Positions 27,623 through 38,486 of a stretch of DNA of 64,000 nt are shown piece after piece. The stretch comes from Chrysomallon squamiferum (taxonomy: Eukaryota > Mollusca > Gastropoda > Neomphalida > Peltospiridae), in assembly GCA_012295275.1 (NCBI GenBank), contig CM022665.1, forward strand, positions 7,364,976-7,428,975. Reading direction: 5' to 3'. Positions within the stretch are counted from its first letter, which is position 1, and every line of letters begins with the position of its first letter. The notes beneath the pieces are model-generated. The model worked only from the letters and a program-made list of their open reading frames with translations. It did no database searches and was not told the DNA's origin. The position numbers were made by a program, and so were the translations under genes.

Positions 27623-28638
27623 TTCTGCCAAAGGTGGAAGGAGATTATTTCACACTGATGAGTGACAATAATAATAATAATAATAGTTTCTATCCTATGG
27701 CTTGTATAGAAAAATTTATGTTTTGTAGACCATCAACTTTTTGTTAATGAGAAGCTTAGTTAATTTACTTTTCTTTTATTAGAAATAATTTTCATAAATA
27801 AATTTAATATAGGAATCAATCTGACATTGATTTGACAAAAACCTTAATAATTTCAGGTCTCGGGATCGAACCTCCTCTGAAGTGACCCTGGACACCGATT
27901 CCATAGAGTCCAACATCAGCTGCATCAAACTTCCGTGCTTGATCGAGGTATGGCTGAAATAAACAAATAAACAAGTAAATAAATAAATAAGTAAAAATAT
28001 AAATAATGATAAAAATATTCTGTATGTTCTGTGTTTACTTGTTTATATAGGTATGTTTATATTTTCGTCTTCGTTGTTCAGTGTGAATTATTTTACATAT
28101 ATACTAGTTAAATAGTTTCGTTTAACAATCACTGATACAACAGTTTCTGCTCTGCATATTCTTGTACATAGTGTAATTACTATTTGCTATCAAATCCATC
28201 TTATTGGAATTCACACCAAAGACTAACTAGTTTCTTTGTTGTAAAAAACACATCTGAGACAGATTTAGAACTAAGTTTGCTGAAATAATGTTTTCGTTAG
28301 CATTAAGTTGAATAATTTTTCTCAGTATTTTCTCATTATTTATAATTACGTTGTGTTGTATATATAGATATTATTCTACTGACTTTTATTTGCCTAACTT
28401 ACAACAATACATTGTTTAGAAAATACGTTTTTCTTTCTTACCTGTGTTGATTCACTTCTGGACAACATGGCGTAGTCGTTAAGGAACATTTTCACGTTAG
28501 GAGCCGTGTCGTGAGCTTTCTTAAAGATTTTTAAATTGTAGTCGGAGTCGTTGGCGTGGACTTCATAAAAGAAACCATGGAGGTTCTCATTATTCACGTC
28601 CCAGTGTTCCAACCTGGAAAAATAATAACAGCAACTAG

Positions 28639-28692
<54 letters not shown>

Positions 28693-29956
28693 AATAATAA
28701 TAATAATAATTGGTATAATCATGTGAAAACACAGCAAAGAAACATCATATTATTTAACTTGGTCACCAACGAAGCTATATGTTTATTCTTTTATTTATTT
28801 ATTTATTTATTTTTTTTTTTTTTTTTTTCTCTAGGCGACATTTGTATTGCGACTGAGTAACACATTTTAACCCTCAGACAATTGACTTCTTACTATTACA
28901 ATAACCATGTAATATTCATTTCGTTTCATAAGAAAGCAAACTTACATATCTTTTGTTTTTGATACGATGTCCGTGATACGATGGTCAACCGCTTTTTTCA
29001 GTTCTTCACCGTACAAAGGCTGAACCCAACTTGGACACACAGTGGACCACAGAATGTTGTGACCTCGTACCTTGATTCTAGAACCAAAATAGGCAATATA
29101 TGTTAATGCGTGCGTGTACGTACCTACATATGTATACATTACGAATGTGTATTTATGTATAAATGTATATATGTACGTATGCATGATTGTATATGTACGT
29201 ATGTATGAATGCATGTATGTATTTGTGAATGTGGATATGTTTGTGTGGACATGTATGAATGTACGTGTGTGTTTGTGTGTATCTGAATCTGTGCGCACAT
29301 GCATAATCTATGATGAAAATACTTAGAAGTATATCATCCGACTGAAATATTTTTGTTTTCAAATAACAAGTCATCATCATCATCATTATCATCATCATCA
29401 TCATCACCATTACTATTATTATTATTACTTACCCATTTTCATTAAGTTTCTTAATGGCTGGGAATGATTTCCAGTATTTAGGACGTCCCTGAAATAACAC
29501 AACATGTTACACAGATCGAATACGAATCTAAAAACGAAATGTTTACTAAAGTCGACTACAAAATAAAACAAAAGCAGAATGCTGAAATAACATATAAAAA
29601 AGAATTGTCTCAAATAAAACAAAAAATAATAATAATAATAAAACATTTTTTTATCGTCCCTACCTTTCTTTTTTCCATGAGATTCCATTTCAAGGCGTTT
29701 TCTGTTGTTGCCCAGTTGAAGTGATCGTTAATAAATTTCTGATACCTTTTGTCACCTCTGTAATATTCTCGACACGAAACTGATGTTCCGAACGGAAATG
29801 ACTTTTTTGTCTGGGAAATCTAATAATAATAATAATAATAATTATAATAATAATCGTCATCATCATCATCATGGTTTTATAGTGTATTGTTGCTGTTGCT
29901 AATACTACTACTATTACTTCTTACTTCTACTATAATAATAATAATAAGGTGATATT

Positions 29957-29992
<36 letters not shown>

Positions 29993-31492
29993 CTCAGAGT
30001 ATTTATATACATTACTTTTAATTATTTTAAAATGCAAATGGAAATATAACTTACCGTAATTTGAACGTCGTCTTTATTCACATCATTACCAGTTGTAACA
30101 CTGTAAAACAAAACTGATTTGTTAGTTCATTTATTGCAGATGTGGTTATTCATGCGTGTGTATGTTTGGGGGAGAGGGGTACTGTGTGTGTGTGTGTGGC
30201 TCTTCCTGCTATATCTACATGTGTCTCCAATCCTTAATCGGTACATTATTAAAGCCAAGTTAACATATGCAATATCCGTTAATGTGTGCGTGTACGTACC
30301 TACATATGTATACATTACGTATGCGTATCTATGTATAAATGTATATATGTGCGTATATATGATTGTGTATGTACGTATGTATGAATGCATGTATGTATTT
30401 GTGAATGTGGACATGTATGAATGTACGTGTGTGTTTGAGTGTATCTGAATCTGTGCGCGCATGCATAAACTATGATGAAAATACTTAGAAGCATATCATC
30501 CGACTGAAATATTTTGGTTTATATATAGCTTAACTGACACAATCTTGTGTAACCGAAATCCTCGATTACATCCATATGCACGACAACGTTAAAAACAAAT
30601 GTTTGAATTGGTATCTAACAAAACAAATTTCACGCTTTTCATTTACATCGTCCTGATGGTACCGTTTCTTCTTTATTTTTTTCCTTTCAGTTTATGTAAT
30701 AAAATTTTCCGACTGTTCTGAGCTATAAGAAGTTTAAGCAGGCTATTTGCCGTAATCATTACTTCAAATATTAGCATTAGTAAATGTGAGAAGCTAAATA
30801 TATGTATTTCTTACACTTGTGGAAACATGATTTGGATTACTTACAAATGACTAATACAGCAGACGTCAAGCAGAAAAAACGTTTTGCCTACCTGATACTA
30901 ATATCACTCTTTCTCAAACTGTCGATGACCTTGTCTGTATCTTCCTTCCACGTTGTCCACTCCGGCAACTCCTGCATTGATGCATCATCAATAATGTAGT
31001 CAACGTCTTTATTACGACCGTTGACAAACACCTCTGTCCACAGCAACGCTGAAATTGAATCATATCACGAGCCTTTATAATTTTAAAAATAGGCAGACGC
31101 TACAAGACTTTACATAAAATACACAGTCAAGCACAGGCAGCGAACATTCTCAGATATTAAAGGAGACGAGCTCAGAATATGAAAAGGCTGACTAAAAACT
31201 ATTCTTACTGCCGTCTGGTGAAGTGAAGTCTCCTCTCAAATGTACCCAGCCGTCCGAAGTGTTAAATTTTCTGTTGTAACACAAGTGGACCGTTCTTCTT
31301 TTATTGCCTGGTGAAAAAAAAAAAAAAAAAAAAAATCTATATATTTTAAAATACATTATTATGAGGCAAACAATAGATAAAAAGTTGTTACTATTATTAT
31401 TTATTTAAAAATACGTTAACAGTATTTACAGATACACAGAAACGAACTTTTACGATTAAATATATTTATAATGCTTAAGCATCTGTGTAAAC

Positions 31493-31554
<62 letters not shown>

Positions 31555-32687
31555 CTCTCTCTCTTTTTTTTCTCTTACATTCGATCCTTTAATTTGTACT
31601 TGATATTTAAAGTTTAAGACGCATACCTTCGTACATCTGGATCACCGTCAATCTGGCTGCTGAACCGAATGAGCCTGGGATGTCGTTTAAAGGTTTGATC
31701 CAGACCGACACCACATAGGATTTGCCTGGTGTGATTTGTACACGCTGCGACACTCCACGCATCCATAACCCACTGTAGAAGAACACGATCACAGAAATTG
31801 CGATTATTTGTATGTAAAATTATATATATTACACCGACGAGTTAACCGACTAGTTTTTAAAACATAATATTTTATATTGTAGTTTTAATAAAGTCAGCGT
31901 TTTACACCAGTCAGTTTTCTTGGCAAAAGGAAGTGAACTTATAAACATCTGTCTATAATCAATCAACTGCTGATAAGTTCCTTTCAAGGAACAAGGAAGA
32001 CACGTTTTTTTTTTTTTTGTTCTTCCTATGTTGACAATGACGCTAAATAAACATGAATTTTACTAATCATTTTTAATATGTCATCATTTACGAAGACCCG
32101 AGGAAGACATTAAACCATGATTAAGAGACAGAACTTTATACCAGTCTTTCAACAAAATAGAAAACCACTTTATTTTAAAATTAATAAGTTAACAATAGAA
32201 TTAACTAACTAGTCTATTTCTTTCAACGATCCTTGATAAAAGTTTCAAAGAACAGTCAGATTTATTATTTTAATGTACACTGTTTATTCAAAGTACGGTT
32301 ATTTTGTACGATTATTTAGACAAAGACAACAACTTATAACGTAATTCGTGTTTATATGCATCTTCCCAGAGACAGCTAAGCAAATACTATCACGGATTTA
32401 TATTAACCAATTGTAGCTGCAAAGGGAAATTATATTAGTAAGTACCTCGAGATGAACAGATTACGTTTTCACTAAAAAAAAAAAACCCATGAAGAGAACG
32501 TAAATGACGTTTACCCTGAAACGCCAGCTACTTTAATGGCGTGATTCCCCGAGTGAGCGGTGTCTGTGACAGAGCAGACCGCGCCACGACAAGTCCACTT
32601 GTCTGTGCTTTCCATATCTGCGTTGTTGAACAGTTCCTGAGACGCCACACAGGAGACGAGGCAGAGAAACGACGCCAACCACCACAT
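26802..32687 (-). CDS. Secreted CBM4/9-GH10 endo-beta-1,4-xylanase-type protein, copy 2
   Basis: Tandem paralogue of copy 1 with the same 12 exons and lengths: 32515-32687, 31627-31772, 31209-31307, 30892-31048, 30055-30100, 29664-29819, 29433-29488, 28946-29077, 28442-28613, 27843-27953, 27240-27458, 26802-27020; 561 residues. Signal peptide, both catalytic glutamates (331, 433) and the RGH, GVQGH and WGFW motifs are intact. Exons 11 and 12 encode the same protein as copy 1. Exons 5-10 differ at a few residues, for example Tyr to Cys after STV, and PYLDQARKFDAADVG against AYLHQARKFLAADVG. Exons 2-4 differ strongly, so the binding module has diverged while the catalytic barrel has not. An in-frame upstream ATG would add 22 residues before the signal peptide; I prefer the inner ATG because it starts the hydrophobic leader. 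Confidence 0.93.
29092..29352. repeat. Duplicated TGTA-rich intronic segment, first copy
   Basis: About 250 bp of degenerate GTATG/TGTA sequence followed by a unique tail (GATGAAAATACTTAGAAG, then CATCCGACTGAAATATTTT). It is nearly repeated at 30269-30516, in another intron of the same gene. Confidence 0.85.
29958..29990. repeat. Poly(A) tract of about 33 bases
   Basis: Pure A run in the intron between exons 5 and 6 of GH10 copy 2; absent from the matching intron of copy 1. Confidence 0.9.
30269..30516. repeat. Duplicated TGTA-rich intronic segment, second copy
   Basis: Near-identical to 29092-29352, including the non-repetitive tail. It lies in the intron between exons 4 and 5. Confidence 0.85.
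31497..31565. repeat. (TC)n microsatellite in GH10 copy 2
   Basis: About 27 TC units plus interruptions in the intron between exons 2 and 3; copy 1 has no such tract. Confidence 0.95.
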
Positions 32688-32780
32688 CGTGTTGTATACA
32701 GTGTTGTTTGTATCTGCTCTTTTCTGATAGCGCAGTTTCTCTTCACTTGTCAAACACTGATTTCGAACGAAGTGTTTCGT

Positions 32781-32821
32781 GTATTTATAATGAAATGAAA
32801 ATACGCATCTGTTCTGATTGG
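32781..32821 (-). promoter_or_regulatory. CCAAT and TATA boxes of GH10 copy 2
   Basis: CCAATCAG (32814-32821) and TTATAAATAC (32781-32790) on the minus strand, about 95 bp before the start codon. They are kept while the DNA between them has diverged from copy 1. Confidence 0.6.
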
Positions 32822-33895
32822 AGATTATCTTATTTCCGTGGGAAATGACGGGTTTTACAAAAAATAAATTTTATCTGTTAATATCGCTTAATGAAAACTA
32901 GTGTCCGTTTTTCATTTTATTTCAGTCTATTCAGAAAAGAAAAGACAGAGTTTATGAACATTGAATTAATTAATAATACAGTTATCCAAACGTTCGTCCA
33001 ATAATAAAGTGGTTTTTTTTTTTTTTTTTTCGAAACAATACTAGTTTATGGAAACAATAATCAAGTCATTAAACTACTGCTGATAAGATAAAAAAAAATT
33101 GAAACAAAAATAATTCTGTAATATGGTTGTTTGCGTTAATGGCAGACGCTGTTAGATTTTATCTTTGTCAGCAATTCATTTATTTTGCGTAAAATAACCT
33201 TACAATCTCGGTCTGTTTCCTGTGACATTTGTACCTATTTCGTTTCAACAGACCGATTTTTTCCCTTTTTTACTATAACTAAAATAGGTTGCGTTTTTCT
33301 TTTCTCTAGCGCGGTAATTAAAGGTGAAACAGGTGTACCTATTCTTCATAAAATGTAATATGAAAATCTGTTTATTATATTCTGCAGTAACAGTATACTA
33401 ATAAATATTGCTCTTTTTTCATCACCGGAGCTTGGTCAGTAAAACAGTATTGATCACAAATATGTCAAAGGCTTTAACTCATTTTATTAATAGTGTTACA
33501 GCTATTTCGGTATTTTTATTTATTTTTTTATTTTTTATTTTTTAAAACAGAAATGTCAAACTTTTTAAATTTATTAATTTTGGTGGGTTTTTAAAAAAAA
33601 TTATGACTTTTCCAGCTCTAAAATATCATTCTGTCTTTCTTTCTTTTTTGTTGTTATTGTTATCATTTATTTGTTTGTTTATTTATTATTGTTGTTGTTG
33701 TTATTATCATCATCATTATTATTTGTTATTTTTAAAGTATCACTTTCGATACATACACCATTGATCTTCCATCTCTGGACCCCTTCCGAAAGATTTATTC
33801 TGTGCATTCGTTATGTGTTCATTCTCAACACACTTAATTCCTTATCGTCCACAAGCATCACCTGGTAAATGAAAGTATTTTATGTATGACGTATA

Positions 33896-34333
33896 CATGG
33901 CCGTAACTACATTGAGGCAAATGCGGTACATACCTCATACCGAAATTGACGATTTAAAAAATAATAATAATAATAAATAAATTTTTAACTATACAAAGAT
34001 TTTATTTAAGAAATATAGAATATAAATCTCTGTTCCGATAGAAACGATATCAACTGAATCAGTTCGTTTATGTCTACGGTTACTGTTTGAGGCCTACCGA
34101 CATGGTTGCCACGAAAGACATAACTGACTTCAAAGACATCAAACAAGTTTATCGAACACTTGATGATTTAAGGCACACAGCATCCTTTTCACACGTTTCA
34201 ATCTTAGCCCGGTTCTTGCCCTGATGCAGTGTCACTGAGCCCCCAGACCTCTCGCCCAAATTGATTTGGTCCTGCTCCTCTTGGCGATTAAGTGTTTTTG
34301 CCTCATTTCAAAAATATTCTAGTTACAGCCATG
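33896..34333. mobile_element. Inverted-repeat MITE family, copy B (full length)
   Basis: Starts CATGGCCGTAACTAC and ends TAGTTACAGCCATG. It is flanked on both sides by GTATA (33891-33895 and 34334-34338), a possible target duplication. Its inner 200 bp are nearly identical to the element ending at 37769. No coding capacity is apparent. Confidence 0.8.
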
Positions 34334-34539
34334 GTATATATCCATGAGTCGGAAGGCTTTAAAGCTGATATTATTATACAATTTGCGTGAATGCATGGCA
34401 TTTATCTCGAATAATTTAAAAATACGATATCTAGAACTTTACTGTTGCTGTTGATACTAGTAACATCACCATCACTAATAACACAAACGACAACAAAATA
34501 TTCGATTTAATGTTAATTTCTGAAAATTTGAATACATTC

Positions 34540-34856
34540 TTCATTTGTTACTGTTAATCGTTAGTGCTGCTGTTGTTTTTATTTATTCAAATTTGTCTTA
34601 TTGTTGTTGTTGTTCTTATTATTTTAGTATTTTTATTGTTATTATTATCATTATTAGTAGAAGTAGTAGTAGTAGCTGTTGTTATTGTGGTTGTAGTAGT
34701 AGTAATTTAGCGCTAATTTCTGAAAACGCGAATACTATCTTGATTTGTTGTTGTCCATCAATGGTTTTGCTGTTGTTTTTTGTTTATTATTAGTATTAAA
34801 ATTCTTCATCTTTTTATAATTATTATTATTATTAGTAGTAGTAGTATCCGGAGCAA

Positions 34857-34892
<36 letters not shown>

Positions 34893-34935
34893 CAGCAGTA
34901 GTTGGAAGTAACAAAACATCTATTAACAGTAATAA
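34540..34935. repeat. GTT/ATT and (AGT)n microsatellite cluster
   Basis: Alternating GTT, ATT and TAG/AGT trinucleotide runs, the longest at 34856-34890. Confidence 0.85.
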
Positions 34936-34969
34936 AACCAAATTTTATTTTATTATTTTAAGGTCGACG

Positions 34970-35095
34970 AACAGTAAGAAAACAAAAATATATTGTAATT
35001 ATTTTGTTGTCTGTTAACAGCAAGAAAACAAAACTTTATTGTAATTATTTTATTGTCTGTTAACAGTAAGAAAACAAAAGATTATTGTTATTATA
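34970..35095. repeat. 46-bp tandem repeat, about 2.7 copies
   Basis: Units begin AACAGTAAGAAAACAAAA at 34970, 35016 and 35062, a constant period of 46 bp. Confidence 0.85.
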
Positions 35096-36997
35096 ACTAA
35101 CTGTTTAGATCAGCGAATATTTGTTAATGATTATTGTCCGAATAGCATAAAAGCTATTAAATGCAAACAAAGATAGAAATAATAAAAGGGTTTATAACCT
35201 ATTCTGTAACAAAATGTTTTAATTCGTTTAGGAACCTATTTTAATAGCATCAGAAATTTCTTTTAGTCTTAATGTATGTAATTATTATAATGGAGTTTAT
35301 ATCTCTACCTGTAATGAATATTCCAAATTAATAACATTATTTTGTTTCATAATTTTCAATAAAAGCATTCATTTACATATTTAAATCAAATAAAAATCGA
35401 ACAACAACAGTAATAATAATAATAATAATAATTGAATAACCTTTACAGTTATAATTAGGATTGTTTAGTAATAATGTTATTTAAGAGGGAGAAACAGCGA
35501 TAGAGAAACAAACACACAGAGAGTAAATTGCTTGACAAATTAATCATACGTACTGTTTGTGATTATAATAATTGTGTGGGGGGGGTTTGGAGGGGGTTGG
35601 GGTTTTTTGTTGTTTTTTTCTGATAGTATTGAGATTTTCATTATATCAGATGGTTTAGTTTTATGTTTATTTTATTTATTTATTTATTTATTTATTTGGG
35701 GCGGGGGTTGTTGTTGCTATTGCTGTATTTATTACAGATTAGTAAAAAAAAAAATTAAATCAGTGACTCAGTTGATATAAAGTTAAATAAAAATCAGTGT
35801 TTGTCAAATCACTGCTTCTATTTAGAGTGTACCTGTGGTGTTACGATCGAAATTTACTTATTCATACTTTAGAGATATTATTTTATTGTTTTGGGTAACC
35901 TGGCATGGCTCATAACAGGATACAACAATAAAATACTACTATTACGAAATATTTGAACGCCATCTTTTTTTGCCTTTGCAACTGGTGACGTGATACCATT
36001 GCGCTCTGCATAGACTGGTAGTAGTATTTGTTCTGACACCAGCACAAAAAACCAGAGAAAACTGATATGCGTTAAAAATGTTTTTAAATTTTACTATTTC
36101 ATTGCTAAGCTTTGTTATTAATTAAGATTTGGCCGCGAGAAGCGAATAAAACATAACATGGGAGACAGACTATTTCTTTATATCATCACATATATACTTT
36201 AACTGGAAACTGATAAATACTGTTCCATTTCATATTTATAACACAAAATAAAGATGATTTCATATATACTGCTATTTACAACGCACTAAAAAAATAAACA
36301 GTAATTAAAAAAATAACTTCAAACATAATCTAATTTCGACAATTGAATTTTTATCTTAGCATATTATGGGTACTACTAATTAATTGTATGTCTGTATATG
36401 TATGTGTGTATATGTATGTATATATTTTTATTATATATAATATACAGAGTTAACCCAAGGCGAGTTCAAAGTCGCCTTTTTGTCTTTTCCTTTTCTTTTT
36501 TTTTTTAAATTTTATTTATATATGTCACTTGAAAGTTGAAAATATAGATACATTTTGCCTCCATTTTGTCCAGCGATCACGTGAACACGTTTTGCGATCG
36601 GCCAGCGGACTTCCGTTATTTCCATCAAATTATATTAATTAATTAATCATGTGACCAACTGTATCAATAACAGTAAAAATATACTGTGATTAGAGGTTGT
36701 CAGTAAACACAGATAATTCTACATAAATTAAATTAATTGATATGGACATGTTAACTGACTGTACATACTTAATGTACAACTAACGGACCAATGTAAGTTG
36801 AGGTCTGACACAGAAAGCAGGCTGCATGTAATCGTAAACACACATAGGAATAAAACTTGTTAAATAATTTATCACTTTAGCAGAAGTATGTATAAAATAT
36901 ATTTTTTAAAAGGCCCTGCTTATTAGAAACTCAGTATCAATGGATACACGCAGATGTTTAGTTTTATGTTCGTGACAATGGCTTGGTTACATTGCAT

Positions 36998-37049
36998 TGT
37001 CTTATTTCGCCTTTACAGATATATATATTTGTAAAGGCGAAATAAGACA
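36998..37049. repeat. Perfect 20-bp inverted repeat (hairpin)
   Basis: TGTCTTATTTCGCCTTTACA at 36998-37017 is exactly complementary to 37030-37049, with a 12-nt AT-rich loop. It is followed by (AT)n and then a truncated inverted-repeat element. Confidence 0.9.
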
Positions 37050-37065
37050 TATATATATATATATT

Positions 37066-37769
37066 GAATCAATTTTTATTTTTTTATACAAAGATTTTAT
37101 TTAAAAAATGTAAAGTATAAATCTCTGTTTCGATAGAAACGATATCCACTCAGTGAATTCGTTTATGTCTACGGTTACCAATTTTTTTTTTTTTTTTTTT
37201 TTAATTCTTCTGGTGTCAGTTTAGTTCATTTCTGGTGTACATATACTCCTTCTTGCCTGGTAAAGTAGAAAACACTAAAATTAACTCGTAGGATTTTGCG
37301 TGCATCAAGTCGGAGCATCAGTGAGCCTTAGGCGGCCCCTAGAACCCTCGTCCAGTTTTTTTTTCTCCGCTCGGCGATTAAGTAACTACAATGAGGCAAA
37401 TGCCTCATACCGAAACTGACGATTTTTTGTTTTGTTTTTTACTTAAAAAATATAAAATATAAATATCTGTTCCAAGAGAAACGATATCCATTGAATGAAT
37501 TCGTTTATGTCTACGGTTGCCGTTTGAAGTCTACCGACATGGTTGCGATGAAAGACATGACTGACTTCAAAGACATCAAACAGGTTTATCGAACACTTGA
37601 TGATTTAAGGCACACAGCATCCTTTTCACACGTTTCAATCTTAGCCCGGTTCTTGCCCTGATGCAGTGTCACTGAGCCCCCAGACCTCTCGCCCAAATTG
37701 ATTTGTTCCTGCTCCTCTTGGCGATTAAGTGTTTTTGCCTCATTTCAAAAATATTCTAGTTACGGCCAT
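37066..37769. mobile_element. Fused pair of MITE family copies (D and E)
   Basis: Copy D (about 37066-37382) lacks its left end and its terminal bases. It stops at CGCTCGGCGATTAAG and joins directly to copy E (about 37383-37769), which lacks the first bases of its left end but ends TAGTTACGGCCAT. The join inside both termini suggests recombination or nested insertion with deletion. Confidence 0.7.
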
Positions 37770-37770
37770 A

Positions 37771-37823
<53 letters not shown>
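37768..37823. repeat. (ATT)n microsatellite
   Basis: About 18 ATT units immediately after the right end of copy E. Confidence 0.95.
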
Positions 37824-37825
<2 letters not shown>

Positions 37826-38131
37826 TCACATGCATTTGAAGACCACATATTAGGTATAATAATATAAACCAACTATTAATACAGACACCCACACGTGCAT
37901 GTAGAAACATACTACAAGTTTAACAACTCTTGCAGATGTACAGAATGAACTAAAAACAGATTTACCGGACTTGACATTGTCAAAGCCCTGAAAGCAGTCC
38001 AAAATGTATGGTTAGCTTGTTTCCAGTTCATTTTTTATAGGTTAAGTCGATGGAATAAGTCAACTTAAGGAACGTAACTTATTTATCCATGTAATAACAC
38101 AGTACTGAAGTAAATTTACTCATTCTCGGTA

Positions 38132-38486
38132 CAGTAAATCCCTCACTGAACGGATATTGGTTCAACGAACTTCGGGTTCAAGGGAAAAACATTGCTGGGC
38201 TTATTCCTTTAGATTAAGCGTTTAAGATTCCCGCCAGGTGGCGCTGTTTTTGTACGTGCCGTGGGTGGATGAGTGAATCCGTATGTGTCTCTGTTACATA
38301 ATACTGTATTTGTGTGATCGTTTACTGTTAGTTTTTATAATTAAATATTTCACTTTAATGTATTAGAATTACTAAAATTACAGTGATATTATAGTATGAT
38401 GTCATTATTTTTTTAAACAGTTGCGATTTTGTAGACTTTCGGCATCAACAAACATACTCATCGTCCAGTAAATCGAGGATCAACTG
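38132..38486. mobile_element. Tigger/pogo-like MITE with TA target duplication
   Basis: A 355-bp element starting CAGTAAATCCCTCACTGAAC and ending GATCAACTG, whose complement begins CAGTTGATCCTCGATTTACT. These resemble Tigger-type termini, and a TA lies directly outside each end (38130-38131, 38487-38488). No transposase frame is present. Confidence 0.65.

Larger units (their letters stand above)
15441..33430. repeat. Head-to-tail segmental duplication carrying the GH10 genes
   Basis: The first unit begins at about 15441 and the second at about 26684, both with the same 3' flank (AGCACTGAAGTGTTTAAATG). The offset between copies is 11245 bp at the stop codons and 11118 bp at the start codons. 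Similarity continues upstream of the promoters: 21700-22100 matches 32830-33230, and 24980-25120 matches about 33285-33430. Between those blocks the first unit holds roughly 2.8 kb of extra DNA with inverted-repeat elements. Confidence 0.8.

Noticed and set aside
29114-29410. Open frames of 70-120 codons in the TGTA-rich intron
   Set aside because: They come from the degenerate TATG/TGTA repeat inside an intron of xylanase copy 2; only the part at 28946-29077 is a real exon.
32688-32753. Longer N terminus (22 extra residues) for xylanase copy 2
   Set aside because: It would bury the signal peptide behind a charged stretch. The inner ATG starts a proper leader and is the one shared with copy 1.
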